A stretch of DNA of 61,171 nt from Chryseobacterium elymi. GTDB lineage: Bacteria; Bacteroidota; Bacteroidia; Flavobacteriales; Weeksellaceae. The stretch lies in the NCBI RefSeq assembly GCF_003385495.1, contig NZ_QNUH01000022.1:1-61171 (forward strand). Reading direction: 5' to 3'. Of the stretch, positions 8,383 through 17,258 are shown piece by piece. The translations under genes and the position numbers were made by a program. The notes under the pieces were generated by a model, which was given only the letters and a program-made list of their open reading frames with translations, searched no databases and was not told where the DNA came from. Position 1 is the first letter of the stretch, and every line of letters starts with the position of its first letter.

Positions 8383-9603
8383 ATGGAAAATAGGGTTGTA
8401 ATTACCGGAATGGGAATTTATTCTTGCATCGGGACCTCTTTGGAAGAAGTCAGAGAATCCCTATATCAAGGAAAATCCGGTATTGCTTTAGTGCAGGAAA
8501 GAAAAGAATTCGGATTCAGGTCAGGTCTTACAGGTGTAGTACCAAAGCCAGATCTTAAAAATCTACTCAACAGACGCCAGCGTGTAAGCATGGGCGAAGA
8601 AAGCGAATATGCATACCTTGCAACCAGTGATGCATTGAGGCAGGCAGGTATAGACCAGGACTTCCTGGACAGCCATGAAGTAGGTATTCTATACGGAAAC
8701 GACAGTGTTTCTCAGGCAGTAGTAGAATCTATCGACATTGCCAGAGAAAAGAAAGATACCACATTGATGGGATCGGGAGCGATCTTCAAATCAATGAATT
8801 CTACCGTAACGATGAACCTTTCAACCATCTTTAAGCTGAAAGGAATTAATCTTACCATCAGTGCAGCGTGTGCTAGCGGTTCACATTCATTAGGACTTGC
8901 TTATATGATGATCAGGAACGGTTTTCAGGATATGATCATCTGTGGAGGAGCCCAGGAAACCAACAAATATTCAATGGCGAGCTTTGACGGACTCGGTGTT
9001 TTCTCTGTGAGGGAAGACGAACCTACAAAAGCATCAAGACCTTTTGATACCGGAAGAGACGGGCTTATCCCAAGCGGGGGAGCGGCTAGCCTTATTGTGG
9101 AAAGTTTAGAATCTGCACAGAGAAGAGGGGCAACCATCCTTGCTGAGATTGTGGGCTATGGTTTCTCGTCAAACGGAGGACATATCTCAACGCCTAATGT
9201 AGACGGCCCTGCCTTAGCGATGGACAGAGCTTTGAAGCAGTCTGGACTAAAAGCAGAAGATATTGACTACATTAATGCTCATGCGACTTCCACACCCATT
9301 GGTGATGCCAATGAAGCCAAAGCGATCCACGAGATCTTCGGAAGTGAAGTTCCTGTAAGTTCTACCAAATCTATGACCGGTCATGAATGCTGGATGGCAG
9401 GAGCAAGTGAAGTCGTTTACTCAATCCTGATGATGCAGAACGATTTCGTTGCACCGAACATTAATCTGGAAAACCCTGATGATGAGGCAAAAAAGATAAA
9501 TCTGGTCTCAAAAACGAAAAATCAAAAAATTGACGTATTTTTGTCAAATTCTTTCGGATTTGGGGGAACCAACTCCGCATTAATAGTTAAAAAATTTGAT
9601 TAA
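8383..9603 (+). CDS. Beta-ketoacyl-ACP synthase (FabF-like, active)
   Basis: This 406-residue ketosynthase has the complete catalytic triad: C163 in AACASG, H300 in NAHATSTP and H334 in TGHE. The family condenses malonyl-ACP with an acyl chain. In this cluster it is one of three ketosynthases with an intact active site. It could extend the aryl polyene or build the fatty chains of the dialkylresorcinol; sequence alone does not say which. It is followed immediately by an ACP gene (the ACP start lies 4 bases after its stop), a pairing that suggests the two work together. The preceding gap holds a hairpin repeat rather than an obvious promoter. Confidence 0.9.
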   Translation: MENRVVITGMGIYSCIGTSLEEVRESLYQGKSGIALVQERKEFGFRSGLTGVVPKPDLKNLLNRRQRVSMGEESEYAYLATSDALRQAGIDQDFLDSHEVGILYGNDSVSQAVVESIDIAREKKDTTLMGSGAIFKSMNSTVTMNLSTIFKLKGINLTISAACASGSHSLGLAYMMIRNGFQDMIICGGAQETNKYSMASFDGLGVFSVREDEPTKASRPFDTGRDGLIPSGGAASLIVESLESAQRRGATILAEIVGYGFSSNGGHISTPNVDGPALAMDRALKQSGLKAEDIDYINAHATSTPIGDANEAKAIHEIFGSEVPVSSTKSMTGHECWMAGASEVVYSILMMQNDFVAPNINLENPDDEAKKINLVSKTKNQKIDVFLSNSFGFGGTNSALIVKKFD

Positions 9604-9607
9604 AAAC

Positions 9608-9862
9608 ATGGAAAGGGAAAAAATTGTTGACATCGTTAATGATTTCTTAGTGAACGAATTCGAAGTGGATGGTGATGAGATCAGCAATGATGCTAACCTG
9701 AAAAAGACGCTTGGACTTGACAGTCTGGACTATATCGATATGGTCGTCGTTATCGAATCTAATTTTGGCGTAAAATTAGGAGAGGCAGATTTCAAAAAAA
9801 TGGTTACGTTTGATGATTTCTATACTACTATTGAACAAAAAATCGCTGAAAAAAACGCATAA
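9608..9862 (+). CDS. Acyl carrier protein (pigment pathway, first)
   Basis: This acidic 84-residue protein has the phosphopantetheine site Ser39 in LGLDSLDYID. Its length and helix pattern fit a stand-alone type II ACP. I chose ATG 9608, because the longer reading from TTG 9596 overlaps the ketosynthase. The protein would carry the growing polyketide or aryl polyene chain between the ketosynthase, reductase and dehydratase of the cluster. It differs from the second ACP of the cluster (21647-21904), so the two may serve different chains. It is followed by another copy of the hairpin repeat. Confidence 0.93.
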   Translation: MEREKIVDIVNDFLVNEFEVDGDEISNDANLKKTLGLDSLDYIDMVVVIESNFGVKLGEADFKKMVTFDDFYTTIEQKIAEKNA

Positions 9863-9884
9863 CTATCGATTGAAATTTATTCTT

Positions 9885-9975
9885 TAACAATATACCAATG
9901 TAATAATGTAACAGTGTACCAATGGTGAATAAATGCAGTAATCAGTATTGTTACATTGGTACACTGTTATATTGA
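9885..9975. repeat. Decamer-based hairpin repeat, copy 2
   Basis: The best pairing is 9906-9924 with 9954-9972, with one mismatch (core ACAGTGTACCAATG). Flanking units of the AACAATATACCAATGTA type extend it and allow alternative registers. It fills the gap between the ACP gene and the acyltransferase gene, ending 13 bases before the ATG of the latter. Confidence 0.85.
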
Positions 9976-9987
9976 TAAATTAGACTT

Positions 9988-10872
9988 ATGAACAAGTGGA
10001 AAGGTAAATCTAAAGGAACCCTATTAGGATATAAAATATTCGTATGGTGTATTAGAAATATCGGAATCCGGAGTTCATATGCTGTGCTCTATTTGGTAGC
10101 TTCCTATTACTTTTTATTTCTGAAAAAGAGCAACCGTTACATTTTTTACTATTTTCAGAAGAGACTGGATTACGGATATTGGAAATCAAAAGCTTCCGTA
10201 TTTAAAAGCTATTTTACCTTCGGAAAAGTACTGATTGATAAAACGGCAATTTCGGCCGGTTTAAGGGAGAAATACACTTATGAATTCGATGGAATAGAAC
10301 ACCTTAGAAGCCTCCTGGAAGAAAAAAGAGGTGGGGTTTTGATCAGTGCCCACATCGGGAACTTTGAAATAGCAGAACACTTCTTTGCGGACATTGATTT
10401 CGATTGTCAGATCAATCTCGTAACTACAGACCAGGAAGTAACGGTTATTAAAGAATACCTGGAAAGCGTTGCCGTAAAACAGAGTAATATCAAGTTTATC
10501 TATGTCAAAGACGATATGTCGCATATTTTTGAGATCAATCAGGCTTTGTCAAATAATGAGCTGATCTGTTTTACAGGAGACCGTTATTTCGAAGGTTCGA
10601 AATACCTCGAAGCCGATCTGCTGGGGAAAAGTGCAAAATTTCCGGCCGGTCCGTTCCTTATTGCTTCACGTCTCGGTGTTCCCGTGGTTTATGTATATGT
10701 GATGAAAGAAAAAAATCTTCATTACCACCTATACGCAAGGGTGGCAAAAAACATCAAAAACCGTGATTCTCAGGGGCTTCTCAATTCTTATGTTCAGAAT
10801 CTTGAAACCATGATCAGAAAATATCCCCTTCAATGGTTCAATTATTTCGATTTTTGGGATGATATTGATTAA
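9988..10872 (+). CDS. LpxL/HtrB-family lysophospholipid acyltransferase
   Basis: This 294-residue protein belongs to the lipid A late acyltransferase family. It shows the HxxxxE motif as H122-E127 in AHIGNFE, after an N-terminal membrane segment near residues 30-45. Family members transfer acyl groups from ACP to a hydroxyl acceptor at the inner face of the cytoplasmic membrane. In aryl polyene and flexirubin clusters such an enzyme is a natural candidate for joining the polyene acid to its alcohol or phenol partner. Here it directly follows the ACP gene, which would be its donor. The assignment to the ester-forming step is inference, and three other acyltransferase-like proteins in the cluster compete for it. 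Confidence 0.85.
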   Translation: MNKWKGKSKGTLLGYKIFVWCIRNIGIRSSYAVLYLVASYYFLFLKKSNRYIFYYFQKRLDYGYWKSKASVFKSYFTFGKVLIDKTAISAGLREKYTYEFDGIEHLRSLLEEKRGGVLISAHIGNFEIAEHFFADIDFDCQINLVTTDQEVTVIKEYLESVAVKQSNIKFIYVKDDMSHIFEINQALSNNELICFTGDRYFEGSKYLEADLLGKSAKFPAGPFLIASRLGVPVVYVYVMKEKNLHYHLYARVAKNIKNRDSQGLLNSYVQNLETMIRKYPLQWFNYFDFWDDID

Positions 10873-11026
10873 TTTTTCTAATTTTATCCCTGAAAACTAA
10901 TTAATAAACTCAAATCGTTAAATAAATTCAGAAATTGGATAGGTGAACCTTTTATTCAGGTTCAGGTATTGCTTTGTAATCTCTGGATTTCTTAATTTTT
11001 GAAATAAAAACACAGCTTTTCTCCTT

Positions 11027-12562
11027 TTGAATAAAGAATACGACATACTTGTGATCGGCAGCGGATTGGGAGGTCTTGTTTCGGCTTTAATTTTGGCGAA
11101 AGAAGGTCTGAAGGTCTGTGTTCTGGAAAAAAATAAACAGTATGGAGGAAATCTGCAGACTTTTTCAAGGGAAAAGCTCATCTTCGATACTGGAGTTCAT
11201 TATCTGGGAGGCCTTTCAAAAGGGCAGAACCTCCATCAATTCTTTTCCTATCTTGAGATTATTGATGATCTGGAACTTCATCAAATGAATGAAGACGGCT
11301 ACGATAAGATCTCTTTTGGTGATGAAAATATCGAATATCCTCATGCACAGGGTTATGAGAATTTTATTGAACAGCTTACAACCTATTTTCCCAACGAAAA
11401 GCAAAATTTAGAAAGTTATTGTGAAGAGATCCAATATGTCTGTGCACAGTTTCCGAGGTATCAGGTAATAGGGAAGGACAGCTATAACGAAGAGATCCTT
11501 CACCTCAACACCAAAAGATTCATAGAATCTGTGACCCAGGATAAAAAACTGCAGGCTGTATTGCTAGGTTCCAATTTTTTATATGGCGGAGACTCGGAAA
11601 ATATACCATTCTATGTTCATGCACTGACTGTAAACTCCTATATCCAGAGTGCTTACAAATGTGTTAAAGGAGGAAGCCAGATCACCAAACTCCTGATCAA
11701 AAAACTGCGCCAATACGGTGCAGAAGTGCACAAACATTCCGAGGTTTCCGGATTTATTTTCGATGAAGCCGGAGTGCTGTCTTCCGTTACAACAAAATCT
11801 GGAAAAGAATATGCAGCGAAGAAATTTATTTCAAACATAGAAATCCGTTCCTTCATCAAGCTGATTGGAGAAGAAAAACTGAGGAAATCTTTCCTGAACC
11901 GGGTAATGAGCTGGGAGCCTGTTTCATCATGTTTCAGTGTTTATCTGGTTTTAAAACCACAGTCACTGCCAAATTTTAATTATAATATTTACCATTATTC
12001 ATCCGAAGAAATGGTCTGGAATGCATTCCGTTACAGCAAAGACAGCTGGCCAGAAACCTATATGCTTTCCTCCACACCCTCAAAACATCGTCCCGATTAT
12101 GCAGAAAGTCTTACTGCGATCTCCTATATGGATTTTGAGGAGATTAAAGATTGGGAAAAAACAGTAAATACAGTTGCCGAAGAACACGATAGAGGATTAA
12201 AGTACGAGCATTTCAAGCTGGAAAAAGCAGAAAAAATGATTTCTGCATTAGAAAAGAAAATTCCGAACCTAAGGCATTCTATCAAAAGCATCTATACTTC
12301 ATCCCCATTGTCTTACAGGGACTATATCGGCAGCTTTGAAGGAAATATGTACGGATACATGAAAAGTTCGGATAATCCGCTTAAAACGATGGTCTCGCCC
12401 CGTACCAAGACCGATAATCTATTCCTGACAGGACAGTCTGTCAACATGCATGGAATTCTGGGAGTAACGATCGGGGCATTCAACACCTGTGCAGAAATTC
12501 TCGGAAAAGAAATTGTAGATGAACGCCTGAAACAAATGATGAATACCCATGAAAAAAAATAA
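11027..12562 (+). CDS. CrtI/phytoene-desaturase-like FAD oxidoreductase
   Basis: This 511-residue flavoprotein has the GSGLGG nucleotide motif (11-16), E34 at the end of the second beta strand, and the C-terminal LFLTGQ...HGILGV signature of the CrtI/retinol-saturase family. The start is TTG, the only usable start after an in-frame stop at 11000. The family dehydrogenates or saturates conjugated chains. A role here could be oxidation of a polyene or resorcinol precursor, but no carotenoid gene is nearby, so I do not call it a carotenoid enzyme. A 154-base gap precedes it. Its 3' end overlaps the next gene by 14 bases, consistent with one operon. Confidence 0.82.
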   Translation: MNKEYDILVIGSGLGGLVSALILAKEGLKVCVLEKNKQYGGNLQTFSREKLIFDTGVHYLGGLSKGQNLHQFFSYLEIIDDLELHQMNEDGYDKISFGDENIEYPHAQGYENFIEQLTTYFPNEKQNLESYCEEIQYVCAQFPRYQVIGKDSYNEEILHLNTKRFIESVTQDKKLQAVLLGSNFLYGGDSENIPFYVHALTVNSYIQSAYKCVKGGSQITKLLIKKLRQYGAEVHKHSEVSGFIFDEAGVLSSVTTKSGKEYAAKKFISNIEIRSFIKLIGEEKLRKSFLNRVMSWEPVSSCFSVYLVLKPQSLPNFNYNIYHYSSEEMVWNAFRYSKDSWPETYMLSSTPSKHRPDYAESLTAISYMDFEEIKDWEKTVNTVAEEHDRGLKYEHFKLEKAEKMISALEKKIPNLRHSIKSIYTSSPLSYRDYIGSFEGNMYGYMKSSDNPLKTMVSPRTKTDNLFLTGQSVNMHGILGVTIGAFNTCAEILGKEIVDERLKQMMNTHEKK

Positions 12563-14231
12563 CAGATTCACTATGGCATTCCGGGGAATTCAATTGATCC
12601 TTATCCTTTCGCTTATTTCCTGTGGAATCTCAAAATCGGTTCATCATATCCCGGAGGTCAGCAGCTATACACTGGAAACACCAAAGATCAATAAGGTCAA
12701 TGATTCTACGTTCAGCTTCAACCGGAATTATTTAACCAAAAATAAACAGCAGCTTTGGGAGCTTTATATTAAAGGAAATCCATTGCAGCTCGGATATAAT
12801 AACGGAGCTTTAACCCAAAGCCTGATGCAGCAGCAGGAAGAAATTTTCTTCTCTAAAGTGGAAGGTTTTGTTCCATCAAAATTTAAACAAAAACTCCTTA
12901 GGGGATTTCTAAAATGGTACAACAGGAAAATGTATCTGAATGTAAGGGAAGACTATCAGGCAGAATTGTACGGTTTATCACAGTATTCTTCAGATAAATA
13001 CAATTTTATTGCTCCAAAATATCTTCGGAACCTCTATCTTCATGGCGCTCACGATATCGGGCATGCCATGCAGGATCTGGCTATGGTAGGATGTACTTCC
13101 CTGGCCGTCTGGAATGAAAATACAGAAGATGGGCAGCTGCTCATCGGAAGAAACTTCGATTTTTATGTAGGAGATGAGTTTGCTAAAAATAAGCTGATTG
13201 AATTTGTAGAACCGGAAGCCGGAATTCCATACATGTCCGTAAGTTGGCCGGGAATGATAGGTGTAGTTTCCGGGATGAATAAAGAAGGGATAACAGTGAC
13301 AATTAACGCAGGAAAATCTAAAATCCCACTCACCGCTAAGACCCCAATCTCTCTTGTGACACGGGAAATTCTGCAGTATGCGAAAAATATTGATGAGGCC
13401 ATTGCTATTGCCAAAAAAAGAAAGGTTTTTGTTTCCGAATCCATTCTGGTTGGAAGTGCTCATGATAAAAATGCTGTGATCATTGAGGTTTCTCCTGATA
13501 ATTTCGGGGTTTACAAGGTGGAAAATACAAGCAGAGTGCTTTGTACCAACCACTTCCAGTCCGAAGCCTATAAAGATGACAAAAGAAATCAGAAGCATAT
13601 TATAGAAAGCCACTCCGAGTACCGGTATGAAAAGCTTCAGGAGCTTCTCCAGGAAAAGAAAAAGCTTAATCCTGAAAAAATGGCCGCCATTTTAAGGGAT
13701 AAATCTGGTTTAAAGGACCAAAAGATTGGCTACGGGAATGAAAAAGCGATCAATCAGCTTCTGGCTCACCATGCGGTCATTTTTTCACCTGAAAAAAGAC
13801 TGGTGTGGGTTTCTTCAAACCCTTATCAGCTGGGAGAATTTGTCTGTTATGATCTGAATGAGATCTTTTCCGGAAAAAATTTGGAAGAAAGTTTAAAGGC
13901 AAAAACAGCACTGAATATCGCCAGAGATCCTTTTGCAGATTCAGAAGAATTCAACAATTATGAAATATCTAAGATGTTAGGGTCAGAAGTGAGCTATGCT
14001 ATAGACAACAAAAAGATGGCATTAAGTGATGATTTTATTCCTTATTATCAATCTATGAACCCGGATTATTGGTTGGTCTATTATCAGGCTGGAAGATATT
14101 ATTTGGGTATTAACGAATTTTCAAAAGCGAAAACTGAATTTGAAAAAGCCCTGACTAAAGAAATTACCACCGTTCCGGACAGACAAAATGTAGAAAAGTA
14201 CCTGAAGAAAACTCTAAAGAAGCTAAAATGA
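12549..14231 (+). CDS. C45-family (penicillin acyltransferase-like) lipoprotein
   Basis: This 560-residue protein starts with a lipoprotein signal (lipobox ending at C25, LSLISC). It then has an Ntn-hydrolase domain of the acyl-CoA:6-aminopenicillanate acyltransferase/C45 type, with nucleophile candidate C182 in MVGCTSLAVWNE and the typical LIGRNFDF segment just after (198-205). Family members cleave themselves to expose the Cys and then hydrolyse or transfer acyl groups. Here the Cys is internal, as expected before processing. About residues 500-540 form one TPR-like helix pair. The protein is probably anchored in a membrane facing the periplasm, and could perform acyl transfer to or from the pigment. 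Function inferred from location. Confidence 0.78.
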   Translation: MKKNNRFTMAFRGIQLILILSLISCGISKSVHHIPEVSSYTLETPKINKVNDSTFSFNRNYLTKNKQQLWELYIKGNPLQLGYNNGALTQSLMQQQEEIFFSKVEGFVPSKFKQKLLRGFLKWYNRKMYLNVREDYQAELYGLSQYSSDKYNFIAPKYLRNLYLHGAHDIGHAMQDLAMVGCTSLAVWNENTEDGQLLIGRNFDFYVGDEFAKNKLIEFVEPEAGIPYMSVSWPGMIGVVSGMNKEGITVTINAGKSKIPLTAKTPISLVTREILQYAKNIDEAIAIAKKRKVFVSESILVGSAHDKNAVIIEVSPDNFGVYKVENTSRVLCTNHFQSEAYKDDKRNQKHIIESHSEYRYEKLQELLQEKKKLNPEKMAAILRDKSGLKDQKIGYGNEKAINQLLAHHAVIFSPEKRLVWVSSNPYQLGEFVCYDLNEIFSGKNLEESLKAKTALNIARDPFADSEEFNNYEISKMLGSEVSYAIDNKKMALSDDFIPYYQSMNPDYWLVYYQAGRYYLGINEFSKAKTEFEKALTKEITTVPDRQNVEKYLKKTLKKLK

Positions 14232-14593
14232 TTCCCAAACATATAAAACTGCTGTTCTGCATTCCCTTTATCATTATTATTGTTTACACCATCTACCTGT
14301 TTACAAAGTACAGCTCTATTCCTGATGTTATCCCTATTCATGGATATGGAGGCAAGAATGACGGGTCCGGAAGTAAACTGTTTCTTTTTGCACCCATTGT
14401 ATTGAACCTCGTTATTTTGATCTTTATCTGGATGACTATCAGAAAACCGGACAAGATCAGATTTACTTTTGAAGTGAAAGAAGAAGATAAGACTAAAACC
14501 TATAATCAGTACCAGTTGGTTCTTATCATACTGGCCATATTTGTCACCTTGATTATGTGTCCGTTATCATTTTCGGATGTTGTCTTTAAATAA
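14228..14593 (+). CDS. Small DUF1648-like membrane protein
   Basis: This 121-residue protein has three predicted membrane segments (about 8-25, 50-68 and 95-115). The IPIHGYGGKNDGSGSK stretch (about 37-52) resembles the IPxHxxxxGxxDxxGSK signature of DUF1648 proteins. The ATG overlaps the previous stop codon by 4 bases, so translation is probably coupled. It is the last gene of the plus-strand operon and meets the minus-strand operon 27 bases later. I see no clear terminator in that gap. No function is known. Confidence 0.75.
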   Translation: MIPKHIKLLFCIPFIIIIVYTIYLFTKYSSIPDVIPIHGYGGKNDGSGSKLFLFAPIVLNLVILIFIWMTIRKPDKIRFTFEVKEEDKTKTYNQYQLVLIILAIFVTLIMCPLSFSDVVFK

Positions 14594-14619
14594 TTATACA
14601 CGAAAAGACTACCGGCTGA

Positions 14620-15792
14620 TTAATTATTTTCCGGATTCAGCTTATTCAGGAAAATAAATGTTACGATCCCGCAAAGAGCAGACATAGAAGTAGCCAGAAT
14701 AGCACTCCCTATTACATACTGGAGAAGATTATTTTTGATCAGTTCAAAATTGAGTTCACTGCTTAAAATATTACTTTCATTATGTACAAAAGGGGATCCT
14801 AAAAATAAAGAAGCAGCAATAACAAAGGGAATGAAAGGGGGAATGCTTACATTGGATGCTATAAAAGCTAAAACTTTGTTCAGTTTGAAAAGAACAGACA
14901 GCGAAATGACAAGCAGTGTGTGAAATCCCCAGAAAGGAGAAAGTCCTATAAACACGCCGAGAGCAATGGAAAATGCTTTTGTACGGTTGCTGCCGTCACT
15001 TTCCAGAACATCTTCCTTTAGGAACCTTTTAAAGCTTTTTTTTTTGAAATTATTCACGAAATTTCTCGGAATAATGTAAAGCAGTGTTATGGTTACCAAA
15101 ATAGTATTCAGGATGCTGATCCGTGTAAAATCTTTGAACGGTCTGAAATGAGAAACCCGTTCTGCCGGGTCATACAATACCTTGATCGGGACATTTTTTA
15201 CAGGAACATGCCTCCAGGCTGTCCGTACAATGATTTCGATCTCAAATTCAAATTTTGGGGTGAAATATTTCTTTGGAATTTTCAGCAATGGATATAATCT
15301 ATAGCCGGATTGGGTATCCTCAAGTTTGATTCCGGTCTCAAACCAGAACCAGAAATTAGAAAACCTGTTCCCGAAACTGCTTTTTTTAGGAATTCCATCC
15401 TGCTCCATATTCCGGTTACCAATCAGAAGTACATCTTTATCTTCTTTAAGCAGTGCTTCTACAAATACAGGAATATCATCAGGATAATGCTGCCCGTCAG
15501 AATCAATCGTGATGGCATGATGATAACCCAGTTCTTTTGCTTTCCTGAAGCCTGTTTTAAGCCCGTTTCCCTTTCCTTTGTTTTCAGGGAGGGAGATAAC
15601 TGTTATCTGGGAATATTGTGCGAGTATTTGTGAAGTAGAATCTGTAGAACCGTCATTGACTGCAATAATGTTATCGGTATAGTGCAGGATACCGTCTATC
15701 ACCCTTTTCAGAGTTTTTTCATTATTATAGGTTGGTATTAAAATGCAGATCTTCCTTTCAGAAATTGCATTTTGTACTTCAGGAAGGGTCAT
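14620..15792 (-). CDS. GT2 glycosyltransferase fused to a DUF2062 membrane domain
   Basis: This 390-residue protein has an N-terminal family 2 glycosyltransferase (about 14-235) with NDGSTD (46-51) and the metal-binding DSDGQH (97-102), close to dolichol-phosphate-mannose synthase types. The C-terminal part (about 245-385) has several hydrophobic segments rich in Pro/Gly and matches the DUF2062 pattern. GT2 enzymes with this tail occur in aryl polyene and flexirubin clusters, but the sugar acceptor is not established. It is the last gene of the long minus operon, 4 bases after the preceding gene. Confidence 0.85.
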   Translation of the reverse strand: MTLPEVQNAISERKICILIPTYNNEKTLKRVIDGILHYTDNIIAVNDGSTDSTSQILAQYSQITVISLPENKGKGNGLKTGFRKAKELGYHHAITIDSDGQHYPDDIPVFVEALLKEDKDVLLIGNRNMEQDGIPKKSSFGNRFSNFWFWFETGIKLEDTQSGYRLYPLLKIPKKYFTPKFEFEIEIIVRTAWRHVPVKNVPIKVLYDPAERVSHFRPFKDFTRISILNTILVTITLLYIIPRNFVNNFKKKSFKRFLKEDVLESDGSNRTKAFSIALGVFIGLSPFWGFHTLLVISLSVLFKLNKVLAFIASNVSIPPFIPFVIAASLFLGSPFVHNESNILSSELNFELIKNNLLQYVIGSAILATSMSALCGIVTFIFLNKLNPENN

Positions 15793-15796
15793 TGTT

Positions 15797-16273
15797 TTAT
15801 TTTAATGTAGCTCTTTCAGTATCTGTAAAGGACTTGGACTGCATCGCAAACTTTTTCACATAACTTTTCATTGTTGCGTTCTGCTTACTATAGTTATTGA
15901 TAAGAAATGCTTTGTCATCTTTCATGCTGCCTCTGTACCCCACTATTTTAGGGATATTTTCCTGAACGCTCAACCTGATCACCCGAAGTTCTATATTATT
16001 CGGGTTATTTTTGATAATGTTTTCAAGACTTGTCGCGCCGGTCTTTACGAGGGCTTTTCTGTTCTTTTTGGCAATCTTGGCTTCCATGATCTGTGCAGCA
16101 GCTTTATAACCGTTAATTACAGCATCTGAACCGGATTGTTTTTCTGCAAGATTGATGAATGCTTCTGTATTGGCATTAGACTGGTTAGCTTTTGCATAGC
16201 TGTTTCTTAGGGCTTCTAAATCACTTTGAAAGAAAAAAATAAAAGCGGTTATGAGGGATAAGAAAAGTTTCAT
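15797..16273 (-). CDS. Secreted protein of unknown function (158 aa)
   Basis: This short protein starts with a signal peptide (about residues 1-16). The mature part is helical, rich in Ala, Asn and Lys, with no cysteines and no motif I recognise. Its ATG overlaps the stop of the dehydratase gene upstream (ATGA), so it is coupled to the pigment operon. A periplasmic accessory role is likely by position only. Confidence 0.65.
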   Translation of the reverse strand: MKLFLSLITAFIFFFQSDLEALRNSYAKANQSNANTEAFINLAEKQSGSDAVINGYKAAAQIMEAKIAKKNRKALVKTGATSLENIIKNNPNNIELRVIRLSVQENIPKIVGYRGSMKDDKAFLINNYSKQNATMKSYVKKFAMQSKSFTDTERATLK

Positions 16274-16650
16274 GAAAGTATTTTTTTATAGCTTACAGAC
16301 ATTTTTAATGCAATAGTCTCGCCAAAAGAGGTTGCATTTTTTACTTTAACACCTTCTTCATTGTCAGTAATATCCAGCTGGAGTTTTAGATCCGGGGTTT
16401 CAAAAGGATTGATAATGGCCATGAACTTTACATTTGAAGCTGTTTTCAGAAATAGCTTAGAGTCGGTGAATTCTTCCGCCAGCTCTTTTACAATCTGCAT
16501 CATACAAACCCCTGGTGTTACCGGATTGCCCGGAAAATGGCCTTTAAAAATATCATGATCTTTATTCAGATGAATATAAGCAGTAAAACTTCCGTTTTCT
16601 GCCTTTTCATAAGATTCTAAAGTGTAAAAGTCTGTAAGAATGGTCTGCAT
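16270..16650 (-). CDS. FabZ/ApeI-like hotdog dehydratase, His present, Glu replaced
   Basis: This 126-residue hotdog protein keeps the FabZ signature GHFPGNPVTPGV with catalytic His38. The acidic residue 14 positions later, Glu in FabZ, is Gln52 here. In aryl polyene systems the dehydratase is a heterodimer of an ApeI-type and an ApeP-type subunit (established for Xenorhabdus/E. coli-type clusters). This protein would be the ApeI-type partner and would dehydrate 3-hydroxyacyl-ACP intermediates. The Gln replacement suggests that it depends on a partner subunit for the acid residue. It sits between an outer-membrane barrel gene and a secreted-protein gene in the minus operon. Confidence 0.85.
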   Translation of the reverse strand: MQTILTDFYTLESYEKAENGSFTAYIHLNKDHDIFKGHFPGNPVTPGVCMMQIVKELAEEFTDSKLFLKTASNVKFMAIINPFETPDLKLQLDITDNEEGVKVKNATSFGETIALKMSVSYKKILS

Positions 16651-16654
16651 GATC

Positions 16655-17257
16655 TTATTTTTTCAGATTAAATGTATAATAAAGCCCTGTCTGGAAAACA
16701 ACATTAGAATGATTTCTATTATAGCTGTCTACAGGTATAAAGCCTTTTTTTACCCTGGCTTCGATACCAAAGTTTTTAGTAATGTCATATCCTAAGCCGG
16801 CTGTAATTCCCAAATCGATCTCATTTTCAGGATCAAAATTCTTTTTATCTACTACAAATTCTAAAGTAGGCCCAACATGTACATTGAACTGGTTGAAATA
16901 AAATTTATTGATAAGCTGCAGTCCCAGATAAGATACAGAAAGCGTTTTCCCGTCCCAGTTGTTCACATTCGTGCTTATTTTAGCTCCCTGCCTGGAATAA
17001 TTGATCTCCGGCTGCAAAGCATAAAATTTGGCGAGGCGGATATTCCCTATAAAGCCGATATAAAAATCTGTTTTAGTTTTATAGTCCAGATAGGGCTCAG
17101 CAGCGTTAGGAAATTCTTCCAGATAATAGTAATTAAACTCTTCACTGTTCGAGAAATGAGAAAAATTGGCTCCCGCTCTAATCCCCGGAGTAAAAGTTAC
17201 TTGTGAGAAAGACAGGGCTGAAATAAAGGCTGTGATTAAAAATAGAATTTTTTTCAT
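16655..17257 (-). CDS. Outer membrane beta-barrel protein (PorT/OMP_b-brl type)
   Basis: This 200-residue protein has a signal peptide (about 1-18), then alternating aromatic-hydrophobic strands typical of an eight-stranded barrel, and a C-terminal strand ending in aromatic residues (GLYYTFNLKK). Related small barrels are abundant in Bacteroidota. Flexirubins are located in the outer membrane, so a docking or export role is plausible but unproven. It is 4 bases before the dehydratase gene in the same operon. Confidence 0.75.
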   Translation of the reverse strand: MKKILFLITAFISALSFSQVTFTPGIRAGANFSHFSNSEEFNYYYLEEFPNAAEPYLDYKTKTDFYIGFIGNIRLAKFYALQPEINYSRQGAKISTNVNNWDGKTLSVSYLGLQLINKFYFNQFNVHVGPTLEFVVDKKNFDPENEIDLGITAGLGYDITKNFGIEARVKKGFIPVDSYNRNHSNVVFQTGLYYTFNLKK

Positions 17258-17258
17258 G

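Noticed and set aside
8280..9975. CRISPR-like array or tandem repeat array from the decamer units
   Set aside because: The units are imperfect, arranged as inverted hairpins and separated by genes, without regular spacers or cas genes.
11027..12562. Phytoene desaturase of a carotenoid pathway
   Set aside because: No phytoene synthase or other carotenoid genes are present; the operon is a flexirubin operon, so only a CrtI-like call is safe.
12990..13613. A 207-residue minus-strand open frame inside the C45-type gene
   Set aside because: It is antisense to a well-supported lipoprotein gene, has no recognisable domain, and the sense frame shows family motifs throughout.
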